A stretch of 43,744 nucleotides of DNA from an uncultured Oscillibacter sp. (GCA_900548505.1 URKI01000017.1:1-43744), one strand, 5' to 3'; counted from the first letter of the stretch, positions 15,020 through 23,334 are shown. The notes: generated from the letters alone by a model not told the origin. Numbers and translations are program-made.

Positions 15020-17503
15020 ATGACTGATTTTGAGCAGCGCTACATTGCGGCCCGGCGGGCCGTCATCGCCCGGGACTTTGCCCGGCTCAACCCCATGCAG
15101 CGCCAGGCGGCCATGACCACCGAGGGGCCCCTTTTGCTACTGGCCGGCGCCGGAAGCGGCAAGACCACCGTGCTGATCCAGCGGGTATATAACCTTTTGA
15201 CCTATGGCCGGGGCAGCGATTGTGACGAAGTCCCCCCCTGGGCCACGGAGGAGGACCTTGCGTTCCTGGAATCCTACCCGGACCGTCCAGACGAGGAGGA
15301 GCAGCGGCGGGCCGTGCGCCTTTGCGCCGTGGATGTGCCCCGTCCCTGGGAGATCATCGCCATCACCTTTACCAATAAGGCGGCGGGGGAGCTGAAAGAC
15401 CGTCTGGCCGCCCGGCTGGGCCCTCCGGCCAACGACGTGTGGGCCTCTACGTTCCACTCCGCCTGCGTGCGCATCCTGCGGCGGGACATCGACCGCATCG
15501 GCTTTGACAAGGACTTCACCATCTACGATACGGACGATGCCAAACGGGTCATCAAGGACATTCTCAAAGAGCTGAATCTGGACGAGAAGGCCTTCAATCC
15601 CCGCAGCGTGCTCTCCGTCATCTCCGCCGCCAAGGACGCCTATCAGGGCCCCGAGGCATTTTCCAAGGCCCACAGCGGCGAAAACGACTGGAAGATGAGC
15701 CGCATCGCCAAGATCTACGAATCCTACGAGAAAAAGCTCCGCACCGCCAACGCCCTGGACTTTGACGATATCATTTTCCATACGGTGACGCTGCTGCGCC
15801 AGGAGCCGGAGGTGCTGGCCTACTATCAAAATAAGTTCCGCTACGTGCTGGTAGACGAGTACCAGGACACCAACCACCTTCAGTATCTGCTGACCGGGCT
15901 TCTGGCCGGGGGACGGGAGAATCTTTGTGTGGTGGGCGATGACGACCAGTCCATCTACCGTTTCCGGGGTGCCAACATCGAAAACATCCTGAACTTTGAA
16001 AAGCACTATCCCGCCGCCCGCACCATCCGGCTGGAGCAGAACTACCGCTCCACCCAGAACATTCTGGACGCGGCCAACGCCGTCATCCGCAACAACGAGG
16101 GACGCAAAGGCAAGACCCTCTGGACGGACAACGGCAGCGGCGAGAAGGTCACCGTCAAAACCAACTTCAACGAGGGAGACGAGGCCAACTTCGTGGCCGG
16201 GGACATCCTCATGGGCGTCAACCGGGGCCGTAAGTTCCGTGACACGGCGGTGCTCTATCGGATGAACGCCCAGTCCAACGCCCTGGAATATGCCATGAAG
16301 CGCAACGGCATTCCCTATAAGGTAGTAGGCGGCATGAAGTTCTTCGACCGGGCAGAGGTCAAGGACATGCTAGCCTATCTGTGTGTGCTCAATAACCCCA
16401 TGGACGATCTGCGTCTGCGGCGGATCATCAACGTGCCCGCCCGCAGCATCGGTGCCGCCACCGTGGACAAGGTTGCCCTGCTGGCCCAGGCCCAGGGGGC
16501 GTCCCTTTACGAGATCCTCCGCAATGCAGACCTGTTCCCGGAGCTCAAGAGCGCCGCGTCCAAGCTCATGAAGTTTGCCGACCTCATTGACGGACTGCGC
16601 CGGGCAGGCGGCGAGCTGGCATTGCCGGAGTTTTACGACGAGGTGCTGGAGCGCACGGGCTACGTCCGGGCTCTGGAGGAGAAAAACGACCTGGAGAGCC
16701 GGGGCCGCATCGAAAACGTCCAGGAGCTCAAGTCCAACATCCTGGGCTTTTTGGAGCAGGACCCGGAGGACGCCACACTCTCCGGCTTTTTGAACGAGAT
16801 CGCTCTCTATACGGATCTGGACAGTGTGGAAGCCGGGGACGACTGCGTCACCATGATGACCGTCCACTCCGCCAAGGGTCTGGAGTTCCCCACGGTCTAT
16901 GTGGTAGGCATGGAGGAGGGGATCTTCCCCGGCTCCTCCGCCCAGTACGACCATGAGGAACTGGAGGAGGAGCGGCGGCTTTGCTATGTGGCCATGACCC
17001 GGGCCAAGGAAAAGCTCACCATGACCAACTGCCGTCAGCGTATGCTCTACGGCCGCACCAGCTCCAACCGCCCCTCCCGGTTTTTGGAGGAGATTCCGGA
17101 GGAGAACCGGGACTGGCTCAGCCGCCCGGTGCCCCGCAGCATGGAGTCCGACGCCACCTTCGGCGGCGACCGCTGGGACGACGGCGGCTATGCCCCGGCC
17201 CGGCCCTCCACGGGGATCTATACCTCCGGCGGCGCCCGGGAAAACGGCTCCGTCCACGCTTACCGTGCCGCGCCCCAGCCCCAGCGCCGGCCTCTGGCCT
17301 CCGCTGGAAAGAGCGGCGCTGCTCCCGCCGGTCTTTTGCAGCTGCAAAAGGGCGATATGGTAGAGCACACCGCCTTCGGCAAGGGTATGGTGCTGTCCCT
17401 GCGGCCCATGGGCGGAGACGCCCTGGTGGAAGTGGCCTTTGACCAGGTGGGCACCAAGAAGCTCATGCTCAAATCCGCCGGCGTCCATATGAAAAAGCTG
17501 TAA
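15020..17503 (+). CDS. pcrA: ATP-dependent DNA helicase PcrA (UvrD/Rep family)
   Basis: 827-residue superfamily 1A 3'-5' helicase needed for repair and for removing RecA and stalled replication barriers. Motifs in order: Q motif LNPMQRQAA, Walker A LAGAGSGKTT (about residue 44), Ia ITFTNKAAGEL, Walker B YVLVDEYQDTN, III VVGDDDQSIYRFRGA, IV LEQNYRST, V VTMMTVHSAKGLEFPTVYVV, VI ERRLCYVAMTRAKEKL. The C-terminal Tudor-like domain (GDMVEHTAFGKGMVLSL onward) contacts RNA polymerase in PcrA proteins. There is an insertion between Walker A and motif Ia (about residues 60-105) rich in acidic residues, seen in related clostridia. Own promoter upstream, terminator downstream. Confidence 0.97.
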   Translation: MTDFEQRYIAARRAVIARDFARLNPMQRQAAMTTEGPLLLLAGAGSGKTTVLIQRVYNLLTYGRGSDCDEVPPWATEEDLAFLESYPDRPDEEEQRRAVRLCAVDVPRPWEIIAITFTNKAAGELKDRLAARLGPPANDVWASTFHSACVRILRRDIDRIGFDKDFTIYDTDDAKRVIKDILKELNLDEKAFNPRSVLSVISAAKDAYQGPEAFSKAHSGENDWKMSRIAKIYESYEKKLRTANALDFDDIIFHTVTLLRQEPEVLAYYQNKFRYVLVDEYQDTNHLQYLLTGLLAGGRENLCVVGDDDQSIYRFRGANIENILNFEKHYPAARTIRLEQNYRSTQNILDAANAVIRNNEGRKGKTLWTDNGSGEKVTVKTNFNEGDEANFVAGDILMGVNRGRKFRDTAVLYRMNAQSNALEYAMKRNGIPYKVVGGMKFFDRAEVKDMLAYLCVLNNPMDDLRLRRIINVPARSIGAATVDKVALLAQAQGASLYEILRNADLFPELKSAASKLMKFADLIDGLRRAGGELALPEFYDEVLERTGYVRALEEKNDLESRGRIENVQELKSNILGFLEQDPEDATLSGFLNEIALYTDLDSVEAGDDCVTMMTVHSAKGLEFPTVYVVGMEEGIFPGSSAQYDHEELEEERRLCYVAMTRAKEKLTMTNCRQRMLYGRTSSNRPSRFLEEIPEENRDWLSRPVPRSMESDATFGGDRWDDGGYAPARPSTGIYTSGGARENGSVHAYRAAPQPQRRPLASAGKSGAAPAGLLQLQKGDMVEHTAFGKGMVLSLRPMGGDALVEVAFDQVGTKKLMLKSAGVHMKKL

Positions 17504-17558
17504 CTAACAAAAAAGCTCCCGGAACCAACGATGGTTCCGGGAGCTTCTTTGTTAGTTA
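17501..17558 (+). terminator. Bidirectional terminator containing both stop codons
   Basis: A 58-base near-perfect palindrome with 26 of 27 paired positions and an ACGA loop. The TAA of pcrA forms one end and the TAA of the convergent transglutaminase-like gene the other. The core stem is AAGCTCCCGGAACCA / TGGTTCCGGGAGCTT. Confidence 0.9.
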
Positions 17559-18581
17559 TTCGCCGGGATACTGCTCGCCCTCGTTGGCCTCCTCCTGCCG
17601 GGGCTCTGCCTGGGGCAGCGTCTCCACGAACCGCACCTGAATGACTGCCTGGGGCCAGTTGAAGGAAACTGCCGCATGCTTGCCCTTCCGGGCGGCCTCC
17701 TGCTCCAGCATGGCTGTCAGGTCCAACAGCACCTGGCGGGTGAGATACCCGCCCCGCCAGTGGAACACAAAGGGAAGCCCCTTGCGCAGGGGCATCTGGC
17801 ATCTCTTCTGCACGTCCTCCATCCGGGTCAGGGAGAGCTTATTCTCCCGGTAATAGCGTAAATCCTCGCCCGTGCAGGCCGGGGCAGGGTAGACGAGAGA
17901 CTGGTGGTCCCGGAACAGCTGCTCATCCGTCAGATTGAAGTAGTCATAGCGGACGATACCGTCCCCGGAAAGGGAGAGGTCGAAGGTGGCGTCCAGATGC
18001 CGCCTTCCACCCGGCAGCGTGAGGATGTTCCAGGCATGGCGGTATTTGACGCCCTGTTCGGGATTTTCCCGGGAAATGGCGATGACACAGGGAAGTCCCA
18101 GGACATCGCAGAGGATCTTCACGGACTTGGCGATGCCCTCGCACACGCCCACGCCCTGACCCAGCGGGCCGATGATCTCGTGGGAGTAGGGCTTTTTCAG
18201 CTTGTCATAGCGCACATTGGTGCAGATAAAATCGTGGATGTACCGCTCCTTTTCCAGTGGGGAAAGGGCACGGGCCGGGCGCGCCAGCTTCTCCACCCGG
18301 GCGGTGAGGGCTTTCTGGTGTTCCTGGACTTTCTTTTTATCAAAGAGGTACTCCGGCACCAGTTCCACGTTCTCCGCCCCGTGGGCATAGCGGTAGGAAA
18401 AGCCGGTCACATAAAAGATCTCCGGGCAGTCCAGCCGCAGCTTGAAAAAGATGTCGCTGAGGACATGCCCGTCCAGTTTTGGCACGGAAAACGACGGCCG
18501 CAGGGCAGTGATCCCCGTTTTCATAGCGTGATAGGCAGCCTGGGCAGTCTTGTCCATCTGCCGGTAATAATAGGGCTCCAA
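17556..18581 (-). CDS. Transglutaminase-like cysteine protease-fold protein
   Basis: 341-residue protein with a transglutaminase-like core in its middle. The triad is visible: Cys in GQGVGVCEGIAKS (about residue 147), His in KYRHAWNILTLPGG, and Asp in RHLDATFDLSL. The N-terminal part (about 110 residues) is helical and there is no signal peptide, so it appears cytoplasmic. The start is a TTG at 18579-18581 preceded by AAAGGAG at good spacing, 17 bases after the pentapeptide-repeat gene's stop. It is the last gene of a four-gene minus-strand group with a DNA glycosylase, a HAD hydrolase and a pentapeptide-repeat protein. Substrate unknown; peptidase or amidase activity is as likely as cross-linking. 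Confidence 0.85.
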   Translation of the reverse strand: MEPYYYRQMDKTAQAAYHAMKTGITALRPSFSVPKLDGHVLSDIFFKLRLDCPEIFYVTGFSYRYAHGAENVELVPEYLFDKKKVQEHQKALTARVEKLARPARALSPLEKERYIHDFICTNVRYDKLKKPYSHEIIGPLGQGVGVCEGIAKSVKILCDVLGLPCVIAISRENPEQGVKYRHAWNILTLPGGRRHLDATFDLSLSGDGIVRYDYFNLTDEQLFRDHQSLVYPAPACTGEDLRYYRENKLSLTRMEDVQKRCQMPLRKGLPFVFHWRGGYLTRQVLLDLTAMLEQEAARKGKHAAVSFNWPQAVIQVRFVETLPQAEPRQEEANEGEQYPGE

Positions 18582-18598
18582 AGTTATGCTCCTTTCTT

Positions 18599-19207
18599 TC
18601 AGGGTACCACCCGGATGCCCAGCACCCGGGCCACCACGGCCGCCTGCTGGGCCGAGATGACAGCGCCCTTAAGCTCGGCGCAGGAGGCGGAAAGCGCCAC
18701 GTTATCCAGCGTGCAGCGGCTCAGATCCAACCCCCGGAAGCTGGTTTTGAACAGCTCTGCCCCGGTGAGATCGACCGAATCAAAGCTTAATTTGGAAAGC
18801 CGGCACTCCGAAAGAGCCGACTCCGTCAGATCACAGTCTTTCAGGGTACATTGGTCCAGCACAGCACCATTCCAGTTGGCGTAACGGGCCAGCGTATCCT
18901 CCAAAGTACAGCGGCGCAGGCGCGCACGCCTGAGGTCCGCGCCGTCCAGCTTGCTGCCCGCTATCCGGCAGTCCTGGAAAAAGGTACCCGGCAGACGGCA
19001 TCCCGAAAAGCAGCAGCCGGAAAAGCCGCAGTCATAAAAGGCGGTGCCGGTAAAGTCGCAGTCCGTGAATGTGCAGCCCTGGAAGCTGCTGGTTCGTACC
19101 TCCAGCTCCGACCAGTCCTGACCGGTAAGCTGGGCATGGAGCAGTTCCAGATGAGAAACGCAGCCCCCGTCCTCCTGGACACGATCCAGCCATTCCTGAT
19201 CGATCAT
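18599..19207 (-). CDS. Pentapeptide-repeat protein
   Basis: 202-residue protein made mostly of A(D/N)LXX-type pentapeptide repeats, for example CTFTDCDFTGTAFYDCGFSG and LDGADLRRARLRRCTLEDT, forming a right-handed quadrilateral beta-helix. A short N-terminal helical part (MIDQEWLDRVQEDGG) precedes it. The repeat region is unusually cysteine-rich. Some family members (Qnr, MfpA) mimic DNA and protect gyrase; this one has no diagnostic feature for that. Its ATG overlaps the stop of the HAD gene (19204-19207), so translation is coupled. Confidence 0.9.
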   Translation of the reverse strand: MIDQEWLDRVQEDGGCVSHLELLHAQLTGQDWSELEVRTSSFQGCTFTDCDFTGTAFYDCGFSGCCFSGCRLPGTFFQDCRIAGSKLDGADLRRARLRRCTLEDTLARYANWNGAVLDQCTLKDCDLTESALSECRLSKLSFDSVDLTGAELFKTSFRGLDLSRCTLDNVALSASCAELKGAVISAQQAAVVARVLGIRVVP

Positions 19208-19866
19208 TTGCGCCGCTCCTTTTGTTCGGGTGTCCAGAGAAGCTCCTCAAAGCTTTGGATATACACATCGCAGAACTGGCGCATCTGGTCCTCGTCATGG
19301 GCAAAAAACGCATCGTACACGCCCACCACCCGCATATGGGCCGCCCGGGCACCCCGGCAGGCGGCGATGCTGTCGTCAAAGATGGTGCAGCGCTCCGGCG
19401 CCACACCCGCCAGCCGGGCCGCTTCCAGCCAGATCTCCGGCGCCTTTTTCTCCAGCCCCAGCTCCTGGGCAAAGGTGACCCGCTCAAAGTACTTGGCAAT
19501 GTCCAGCCGCTCCAGCGATGCCCGGCAGTGGACCGGCAGGGCGCTGGTCACCACCGCCATCCGGCGCCCCTCCGCCCGGCACTGCTTCAGGTAGGCCCGC
19601 ACACCGGGCTTCAGAGGCACATGGGAATAGGTGTCCTTGGCCAGGTCCAGCCACTCGGCCATAATCTCCTCACAGCTTTCGGAAAGGCCGCAGTAGTCCT
19701 TGGTGAACTGAGCCGCCAGGGGGAAAATCGTGTGGGCCACGCCTTCATAGTAGGCATGGGTGTAGGGCAGTCCCCGCCGGGCCAGAAATGCCCGGTCCAC
19801 CTCTTTCCAGACACCATTGGAGTCGATGAGCGTCCCGTCCAGATCAAAAAACAGCATACTCTCCAT
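19204..19866 (-). CDS. HAD-superfamily hydrolase (beta-phosphoglucomutase/phosphatase-like)
   Basis: 220-residue phosphatase-type HAD protein. Motif I FFDLDGTLIDSNGVW (nucleophile Asp), motif II MAVVTSALPV, motif III LEKKAPEIWLEAARLAGV and motif IV CTIFDDSIAACRGARAAHM are all present, with a helical cap (subfamily IA) between I and II. Of two close ATGs, the one at 19866 has AGGAGG at proper spacing; the one at 19872 is too near it. The start lies directly after the stop of the DNA glycosylase gene (19869-19871). Substrate cannot be read from the sequence. Confidence 0.88.
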   Translation of the reverse strand: MESMLFFDLDGTLIDSNGVWKEVDRAFLARRGLPYTHAYYEGVAHTIFPLAAQFTKDYCGLSESCEEIMAEWLDLAKDTYSHVPLKPGVRAYLKQCRAEGRRMAVVTSALPVHCRASLERLDIAKYFERVTFAQELGLEKKAPEIWLEAARLAGVAPERCTIFDDSIAACRGARAAHMRVVGVYDAFFAHDEDQMRQFCDVYIQSFEELLWTPEQKERRK

Positions 19867-19868
19867 GT

Positions 19869-20492
19869 TCATTCCTCCTTTTCCAGCCAGAACCGCCAGG
19901 GAAAGTCCTTCGCCTCCTGGGCGTAGTCCACGCCGATACGGGGACCGGCGCAGATCCGCTCCCGGGGCAGGGTAGGGCAGGAGAGCCCCACATCCGCCAG
20001 CGAGTCGCACACAAAGAGCGCGCCTGCTCCATCTGTCAGATCCATGCGGTTTTCCGCCCGGGTGACTCCCAGCGCCCGGCACAGCTTTCCCGGGCCGTTG
20101 AGCATATTTTTCTGCCGGGCCGCCGTCATGGGCTTGTCCCCGTAGCGAAGGCGCGCCATGGTATCTCCGCCGGATATTGCCTGGGCGCCCCGCAGCAGTA
20201 CGGCGGACGGCTCGCCCTCCGGCTCCGTCACGATGTTGAGGCAGTCGTACATGCCGTAGATCAAATAGACATATGCCCGTCCCGGCGGCTGGAACAGGGC
20301 GTCCGTGCGGGCCGTGCGGCGGTAGCCATAGGCATGGCAGGCCTTGTCGCAGCGCCCTACGTAGGCCTCCGTCTCCGTCAGGCGGCACACCAGCGTTTCT
20401 CCATCCAGGCGGCGCACCAGATATTTGCCCAGAAGCCGCCTGGCAATGTCCACGGTGTCACCTAAATAGAATTCCTGCGAAAGTATTGCCAT
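19869..20492 (-). CDS. mpg: 3-methyladenine DNA glycosylase (AAG/MPG family)
   Basis: 207-residue AAG-type glycosylase that removes alkylated and deaminated purines in base-excision repair. Family features: FYLGDTVDIARRLLGKYLVR, LTETEAYVGRCDKACHAYGY (catalytic Glu in TETEAYVG), GRAYVYLIYGMYDCLNIVT, AVLLRGAQAI, NGPGKLCRALGV and a C-terminal PRIGVDY block. First gene of the minus-strand group with the HAD, pentapeptide-repeat and transglutaminase-like genes. Promoter TTGCTC-17-TATACT lies upstream. No LexA box is visible. Confidence 0.95.
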   Translation of the reverse strand: MAILSQEFYLGDTVDIARRLLGKYLVRRLDGETLVCRLTETEAYVGRCDKACHAYGYRRTARTDALFQPPGRAYVYLIYGMYDCLNIVTEPEGEPSAVLLRGAQAISGGDTMARLRYGDKPMTAARQKNMLNGPGKLCRALGVTRAENRMDLTDGAGALFVCDSLADVGLSCPTLPRERICAGPRIGVDYAQEAKDFPWRFWLEKEE

Positions 20493-20533
20493 TTTTTCAC
20501 CCCAGTGTTACAATACCAAAAGTTGTGCAAAAA

Positions 20534-20562
20534 AGTATACCATGGAACCAGGAGCGGAGCAA
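20534..20562 (-). promoter_or_regulatory. Promoter of the DNA glycosylase operon
   Basis: Minus strand TTGCTC (20557-20562), 17-bp spacer, TATACT (20534-20539), 42 bases before the start codon. It overlaps the ribosome site region of the divergent transporter gene. Confidence 0.55.
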
Positions 20563-20567
20563 GCCAT

Positions 20568-21497
20568 ATGAAAGTCAACCGGATTCGTCAAAATGTATTT
20601 CCCGTTCTGGCCGCACTGATCTGGGGCACGGCGTTCGTGGCCCAGAGCGTGGGTGCGGACTACGTGCAGCCCTTTACCTTCAACGCCGCCCGTGCGGCCA
20701 TCGCCTTTGTTTTTCTGCTGGTGCTGTGCGCCGTGCTGCGGATGCGCCGCCGCCGGGATTTCGCAGGGGAGGCCCGGCCCCGGCCCCATGCCCGGCGGGA
20801 TCTCATGCTGGGCGGCCTTTGCTGCGGCGCCGCGCTGACCGTGGCCACCAACCTCCAGCAAAAGGGACTGGAGACCACCACCTCCGGCAAGGCCGGCTTC
20901 ATCACCGCGCTTTATATCGTCCTGGTGCCCATCGCAGGCATCTTTCTGAAAAAGCATCCGCCCAAAACCATCTGGATCAGCGTGGCGCTGGCCGTGGCTG
21001 GACTGTACTGCCTGTGCGTGACGGAGGGCTTTTCCATCGCCCCCGGCGACTTTTATGTGATGCTGTGCGCATTCTGCTTCACCGGCCACATTCTCATCAT
21101 CGACCACTTTACCCAGAAGGTGGACGGCGTGGAGCTCTCCTGCGTGCAGTTCCTGGTGTCGGCCATCTTGTCCTCCATCGGCATGCTGGCCTTTGAGACG
21201 CCCTCGCTGGCCGGCCTGCAGGCATGCATCTTCCCGCTTTTGTATGTGGGCGTGTTCTCCAGCGGCGTGGCCTACACGCTGCAGATCCTGGCCCAGAAGG
21301 ACTCCGATCCCACAGTGGTCTCCCTGCTTTTGAGTCTGGAATCCGTGTTTGCCACACTGGCGGGCGCCATCATCCTCAAAGACCAGATGAGCGCACGGGA
21401 GTACTTCGGCTGCGTGTTGGTGCTGATCGCCGTGCTGCTGGCACAGATCCCCATGCCCGCGAAAAAGAACACCAAGGCCGGCAGCAGCCAGGTCTGA
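20568..21497 (+). CDS. EamA/DMT-family transporter
   Basis: 309-residue drug/metabolite transporter with about ten membrane helices in two EamA halves: VFPVLAALIWGTAFVAQSVG at the start, TSGKAGFITALYIVLVPIAG in the first half, and AYTLQILAQKDSDPTVVSLL with LESVFATLAGAIILKDQMSA in the second. The frame is open from 20505, but the ATG at 20568 follows GGAGCGGAG and begins at the family's normal cytoplasmic lead. Substrate unknown (amino acid or metabolite export is common). It is followed by a terminator and is monocistronic. Confidence 0.9.
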   Translation: MKVNRIRQNVFPVLAALIWGTAFVAQSVGADYVQPFTFNAARAAIAFVFLLVLCAVLRMRRRRDFAGEARPRPHARRDLMLGGLCCGAALTVATNLQQKGLETTTSGKAGFITALYIVLVPIAGIFLKKHPPKTIWISVALAVAGLYCLCVTEGFSIAPGDFYVMLCAFCFTGHILIIDHFTQKVDGVELSCVQFLVSAILSSIGMLAFETPSLAGLQACIFPLLYVGVFSSGVAYTLQILAQKDSDPTVVSLLLSLESVFATLAGAIILKDQMSAREYFGCVLVLIAVLLAQIPMPAKKNTKAGSSQV

Positions 21498-21504
21498 ACT
21501 GAAA

Positions 21505-21536
21505 AAAGAGAGGCATGAGACGCCTCTCTTTTTTAT
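21505..21536 (+). terminator. Terminator of EamA transporter gene
   Basis: A 10-bp stem AAAGAGAGGC / GCCTCTCTTT followed by a T run. Confidence 0.88.
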
Positions 21537-21565
21537 TGGACAAAAATCGCGCGCTATGCTATACT
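21536..21565 (+). promoter_or_regulatory. Promoter of the tagA-tmk pair
   Basis: TTGGAC (21536-21541), 18-bp spacer, TATACT (21560-21565), 34 bases before the ATG. Confidence 0.6.
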
Positions 21566-21599
21566 TGTAAACTGTATGACTCTGTGATGAGGTGATTTT

Positions 21600-22319
21600 A
21601 TGCGTATCGATGTGCTCGGAGTCGGCTTTGACAACCTGACCATGGACGAGGCCGTGGCGGAGGGACTGCGCCTGACGGAGTCCCAGGGTACCCACTATGT
21701 GGTCACGCCGAACCCCGAGATCGTAGAGCTGTGCCGGGAGAACCTGGCCGCAAAAATAGCCGTCAACGAGGCGGATCTGGTGCTGGCAGACGGCATCGGC
21801 ATCGTCAAGGGCGCGGCCATGCTGGGCACGCCCCTCAAGGACCGGGTGCCGGGCATTGAATTTGCCGCAGGCCTCATGGCTGGCCTTGCCGCAAACGGAA
21901 AGACGCTGTATCTGCTGGGCGCCAAGCCCGGCGTGGCGGAGCAGGCAGCCAATCGGCTGCAGGCCACCTATCCCGGCCTTGTGATCGCGGGCACCCACGA
22001 CGGCTACTTCAAGGACGATGCCGCCGTGGCGGAGGAGATCTGCAAAACCGGCGCGGACGTGGTGTTCGTATGCCTGGGCGCTCCCAAGCAGGAGCTTTGG
22101 ATGAAGAAGTTCGGCCCCGCTACCGGCGCGCATCTGCTGTGCGGCCTGGGCGGCAGCCTGGACGTGTTCGCCGGCGTGGTGGAGCGCGCCCCGAAATTCT
22201 GGTCCGACCACGGCCTGGAGTGGTTCTACCGGCTGTGCCGGGAGCCCCGCCGGATCGGCCGGATGATGAAGCTCCCCCTGTTTTTGGTGCATGTTCAGCA
22301 GGAGAAGCGGAAAAAATGA
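21600..22319 (+). CDS. tagA: WecG/TagA/CpsF-family glycosyltransferase (GT26)
   Basis: 239-residue GT26 enzyme; in teichoic acid synthesis TagA adds N-acetylmannosamine to undecaprenyl-PP-GlcNAc at the inner membrane face. Signatures: MRIDVLGVGFDNLTMDEAV, the conserved VTPNPEIVELC (catalytic-base region), ADGIGIVKGAAMLGTPLKDR, LYLLGAKPGVAEQAA, DVVFVCLGAPKQELWM and VGG-like LGGSLDVFAGVVERAP. The C-terminal GLEWFYRLCREPRRIGRM segment is the amphipathic membrane-binding tail. TagA, WecG and CpsF cannot be told apart from sequence alone, so the acceptor polymer is uncertain. The stop overlaps the next ATG (22316-22319). Confidence 0.9.
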   Translation: MRIDVLGVGFDNLTMDEAVAEGLRLTESQGTHYVVTPNPEIVELCRENLAAKIAVNEADLVLADGIGIVKGAAMLGTPLKDRVPGIEFAAGLMAGLAANGKTLYLLGAKPGVAEQAANRLQATYPGLVIAGTHDGYFKDDAAVAEEICKTGADVVFVCLGAPKQELWMKKFGPATGAHLLCGLGGSLDVFAGVVERAPKFWSDHGLEWFYRLCREPRRIGRMMKLPLFLVHVQQEKRKK

Positions 22320-22981
22320 AAGGTAAGCTGATCGTATTCGAGGGGACGGACGGCTCCGGCAAGGCGACCCAGGCAGGTCTACTGTGCCGCCATCTGGCCC
22401 AAGAGGGGATCTCTTACCGAGAGATCGATTTTCCCCGGTACGGCAACCCCTTTGCCCAGCCGGCAGCCCTCTATCTGCAGGGCGCCCTGGGCAGCCATCC
22501 GGGCGATGTGAACGCCTATGCCGCCTCCACGCTGTTCGCTGTGGACCGCTTCGCCTCCTATAAAGAGGACTGGGGCGGATTTTATGAGCAGGGAGGCGTA
22601 ATCGTAGCCAACCGCTATACCACCTCCAATGCCGTCCATCAGGCCTCCAAGCTGCCCGACGGGGAGCGGGATGCCTTTGTGGACTGGCTCTTTGATCTGG
22701 AATACCACCGTCTGGGGCTGCCGGAGCCGGACCTGGTGGTCTATCTGGACATGCCCACGGAGATCACGGAGCGCATGATGCGCCGCCGGGAGGCAGAAAC
22801 CGGCACCAGTGCGGACATCCACGAGCAGGACGAGGCCTATCTTCGCCGCTGCCGGGAAAATGCCCGGGAAGTGGTCCGGCGGTGCGGATGGCCGGTCATC
22901 TGCTGTGCCAGGGACGGAGAGCCCCGAACGGTGGAGGACATCCACCAGGAGGTCTGGCAGATCGTACAGTCCCATCTTTGA
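22316..22981 (+). CDS. tmk: Thymidylate kinase family protein
   Basis: 221-residue nucleoside monophosphate kinase that would convert dTMP to dTDP. The start MKGKLIVFEGTDGSGKATQA is the family P-loop; the DR(F/Y) region appears as FAVDRFASYKED, followed by VANRYTTSNAVHQASKL and the lid MMRRREAETGTSADIHEQDE. The P-loop reads GTDGSGKAT, with Ala where most TMKs have Ser/Thr right after the lysine. The frame is open far upstream, but the ATG overlapping the tagA stop is the family start. It is an alternative TMK type; I see no sign of a second tmk in the window. Confidence 0.85.
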   Translation: MKGKLIVFEGTDGSGKATQAGLLCRHLAQEGISYREIDFPRYGNPFAQPAALYLQGALGSHPGDVNAYAASTLFAVDRFASYKEDWGGFYEQGGVIVANRYTTSNAVHQASKLPDGERDAFVDWLFDLEYHRLGLPEPDLVVYLDMPTEITERMMRRREAETGTSADIHEQDEAYLRRCRENAREVVRRCGWPVICCARDGEPRTVEDIHQEVWQIVQSHL

Positions 22982-23002
22982 GATTGACCCAGGGCGCCGG
23001 AG

Positions 23003-23029
23003 AAAAAAGGGACGTGCCGGGCACGCCCC
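23003..23029 (-). terminator. Terminator of the Cys/Gly-rich microprotein gene
   Basis: Minus strand GGGcGTGCC / GGCACGtCCC-type hairpin (arms 23009-23018 and 23020-23029), followed by a T run made by the AAAAAA at 23003-23008. Confidence 0.75.
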
Positions 23030-23037
23030 CTCTTTCC

Positions 23038-23193
23038 TCAGCAGCAGCTGCCGCAGCCGTCATTGCCGCCGCACCCGCAGCCGCTGTTGCCATACCCGCC
23101 CCAGGAGCCGCTGCCGCAGCAGCAGCACACCAAGATCACAATAAGGATGATCCACAGGCAGGAGCAGTCGTTGTTGCCATTGTGAAAGCACAT
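23038..23193 (-). CDS. 51-residue membrane microprotein with Cys/Gly-rich tail
   Basis: A small gene with ATG at 23191-23193, a GAGGTGA ribosome site at good spacing, and its own terminator. The product starts MCFHNGNNDCSCLWIILIVI, one short membrane helix ending in LVCCCC, then a tail of Gly, Ser and Cys (GSGSWGGYGNSGCGCGGNDG, CGSCC). Thirteen of 51 residues are cysteine by my count. I do not recognise a named family; the tail is reminiscent of small spore-coat or metal-binding proteins. It lies alone between tmk and mltG on the opposite strand. Confidence 0.75.
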   Translation of the reverse strand: MCFHNGNNDCSCLWIILIVILVCCCCGSGSWGGYGNSGCGCGGNDGCGSCC

Positions 23194-23334
23194 TGATTGT
23201 CACCTCGCTTTGTGCCATTGTATGCAGCGGATCGATGCAAGAGGGCCTGACCGCCCGAAATTTTTGATCCGATCGCGAAAAAAGCCAACAGCCTCGCTTC
23301 AAAAAGAGACACAGCGAGGAGACAGGAGGATTCT

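Noticed and set aside
20508..22292. 594-residue minus-strand frame opposite the EamA and tagA genes
   Set aside because: It spans two genes and the terminator between them, with Gln/His-rich shadow composition.
22882..23196. Ala-rich frames on both strands over 22882-23196
   Set aside because: They come from out-of-frame reading of the GC-rich Cys/Gly microprotein gene and its terminator.
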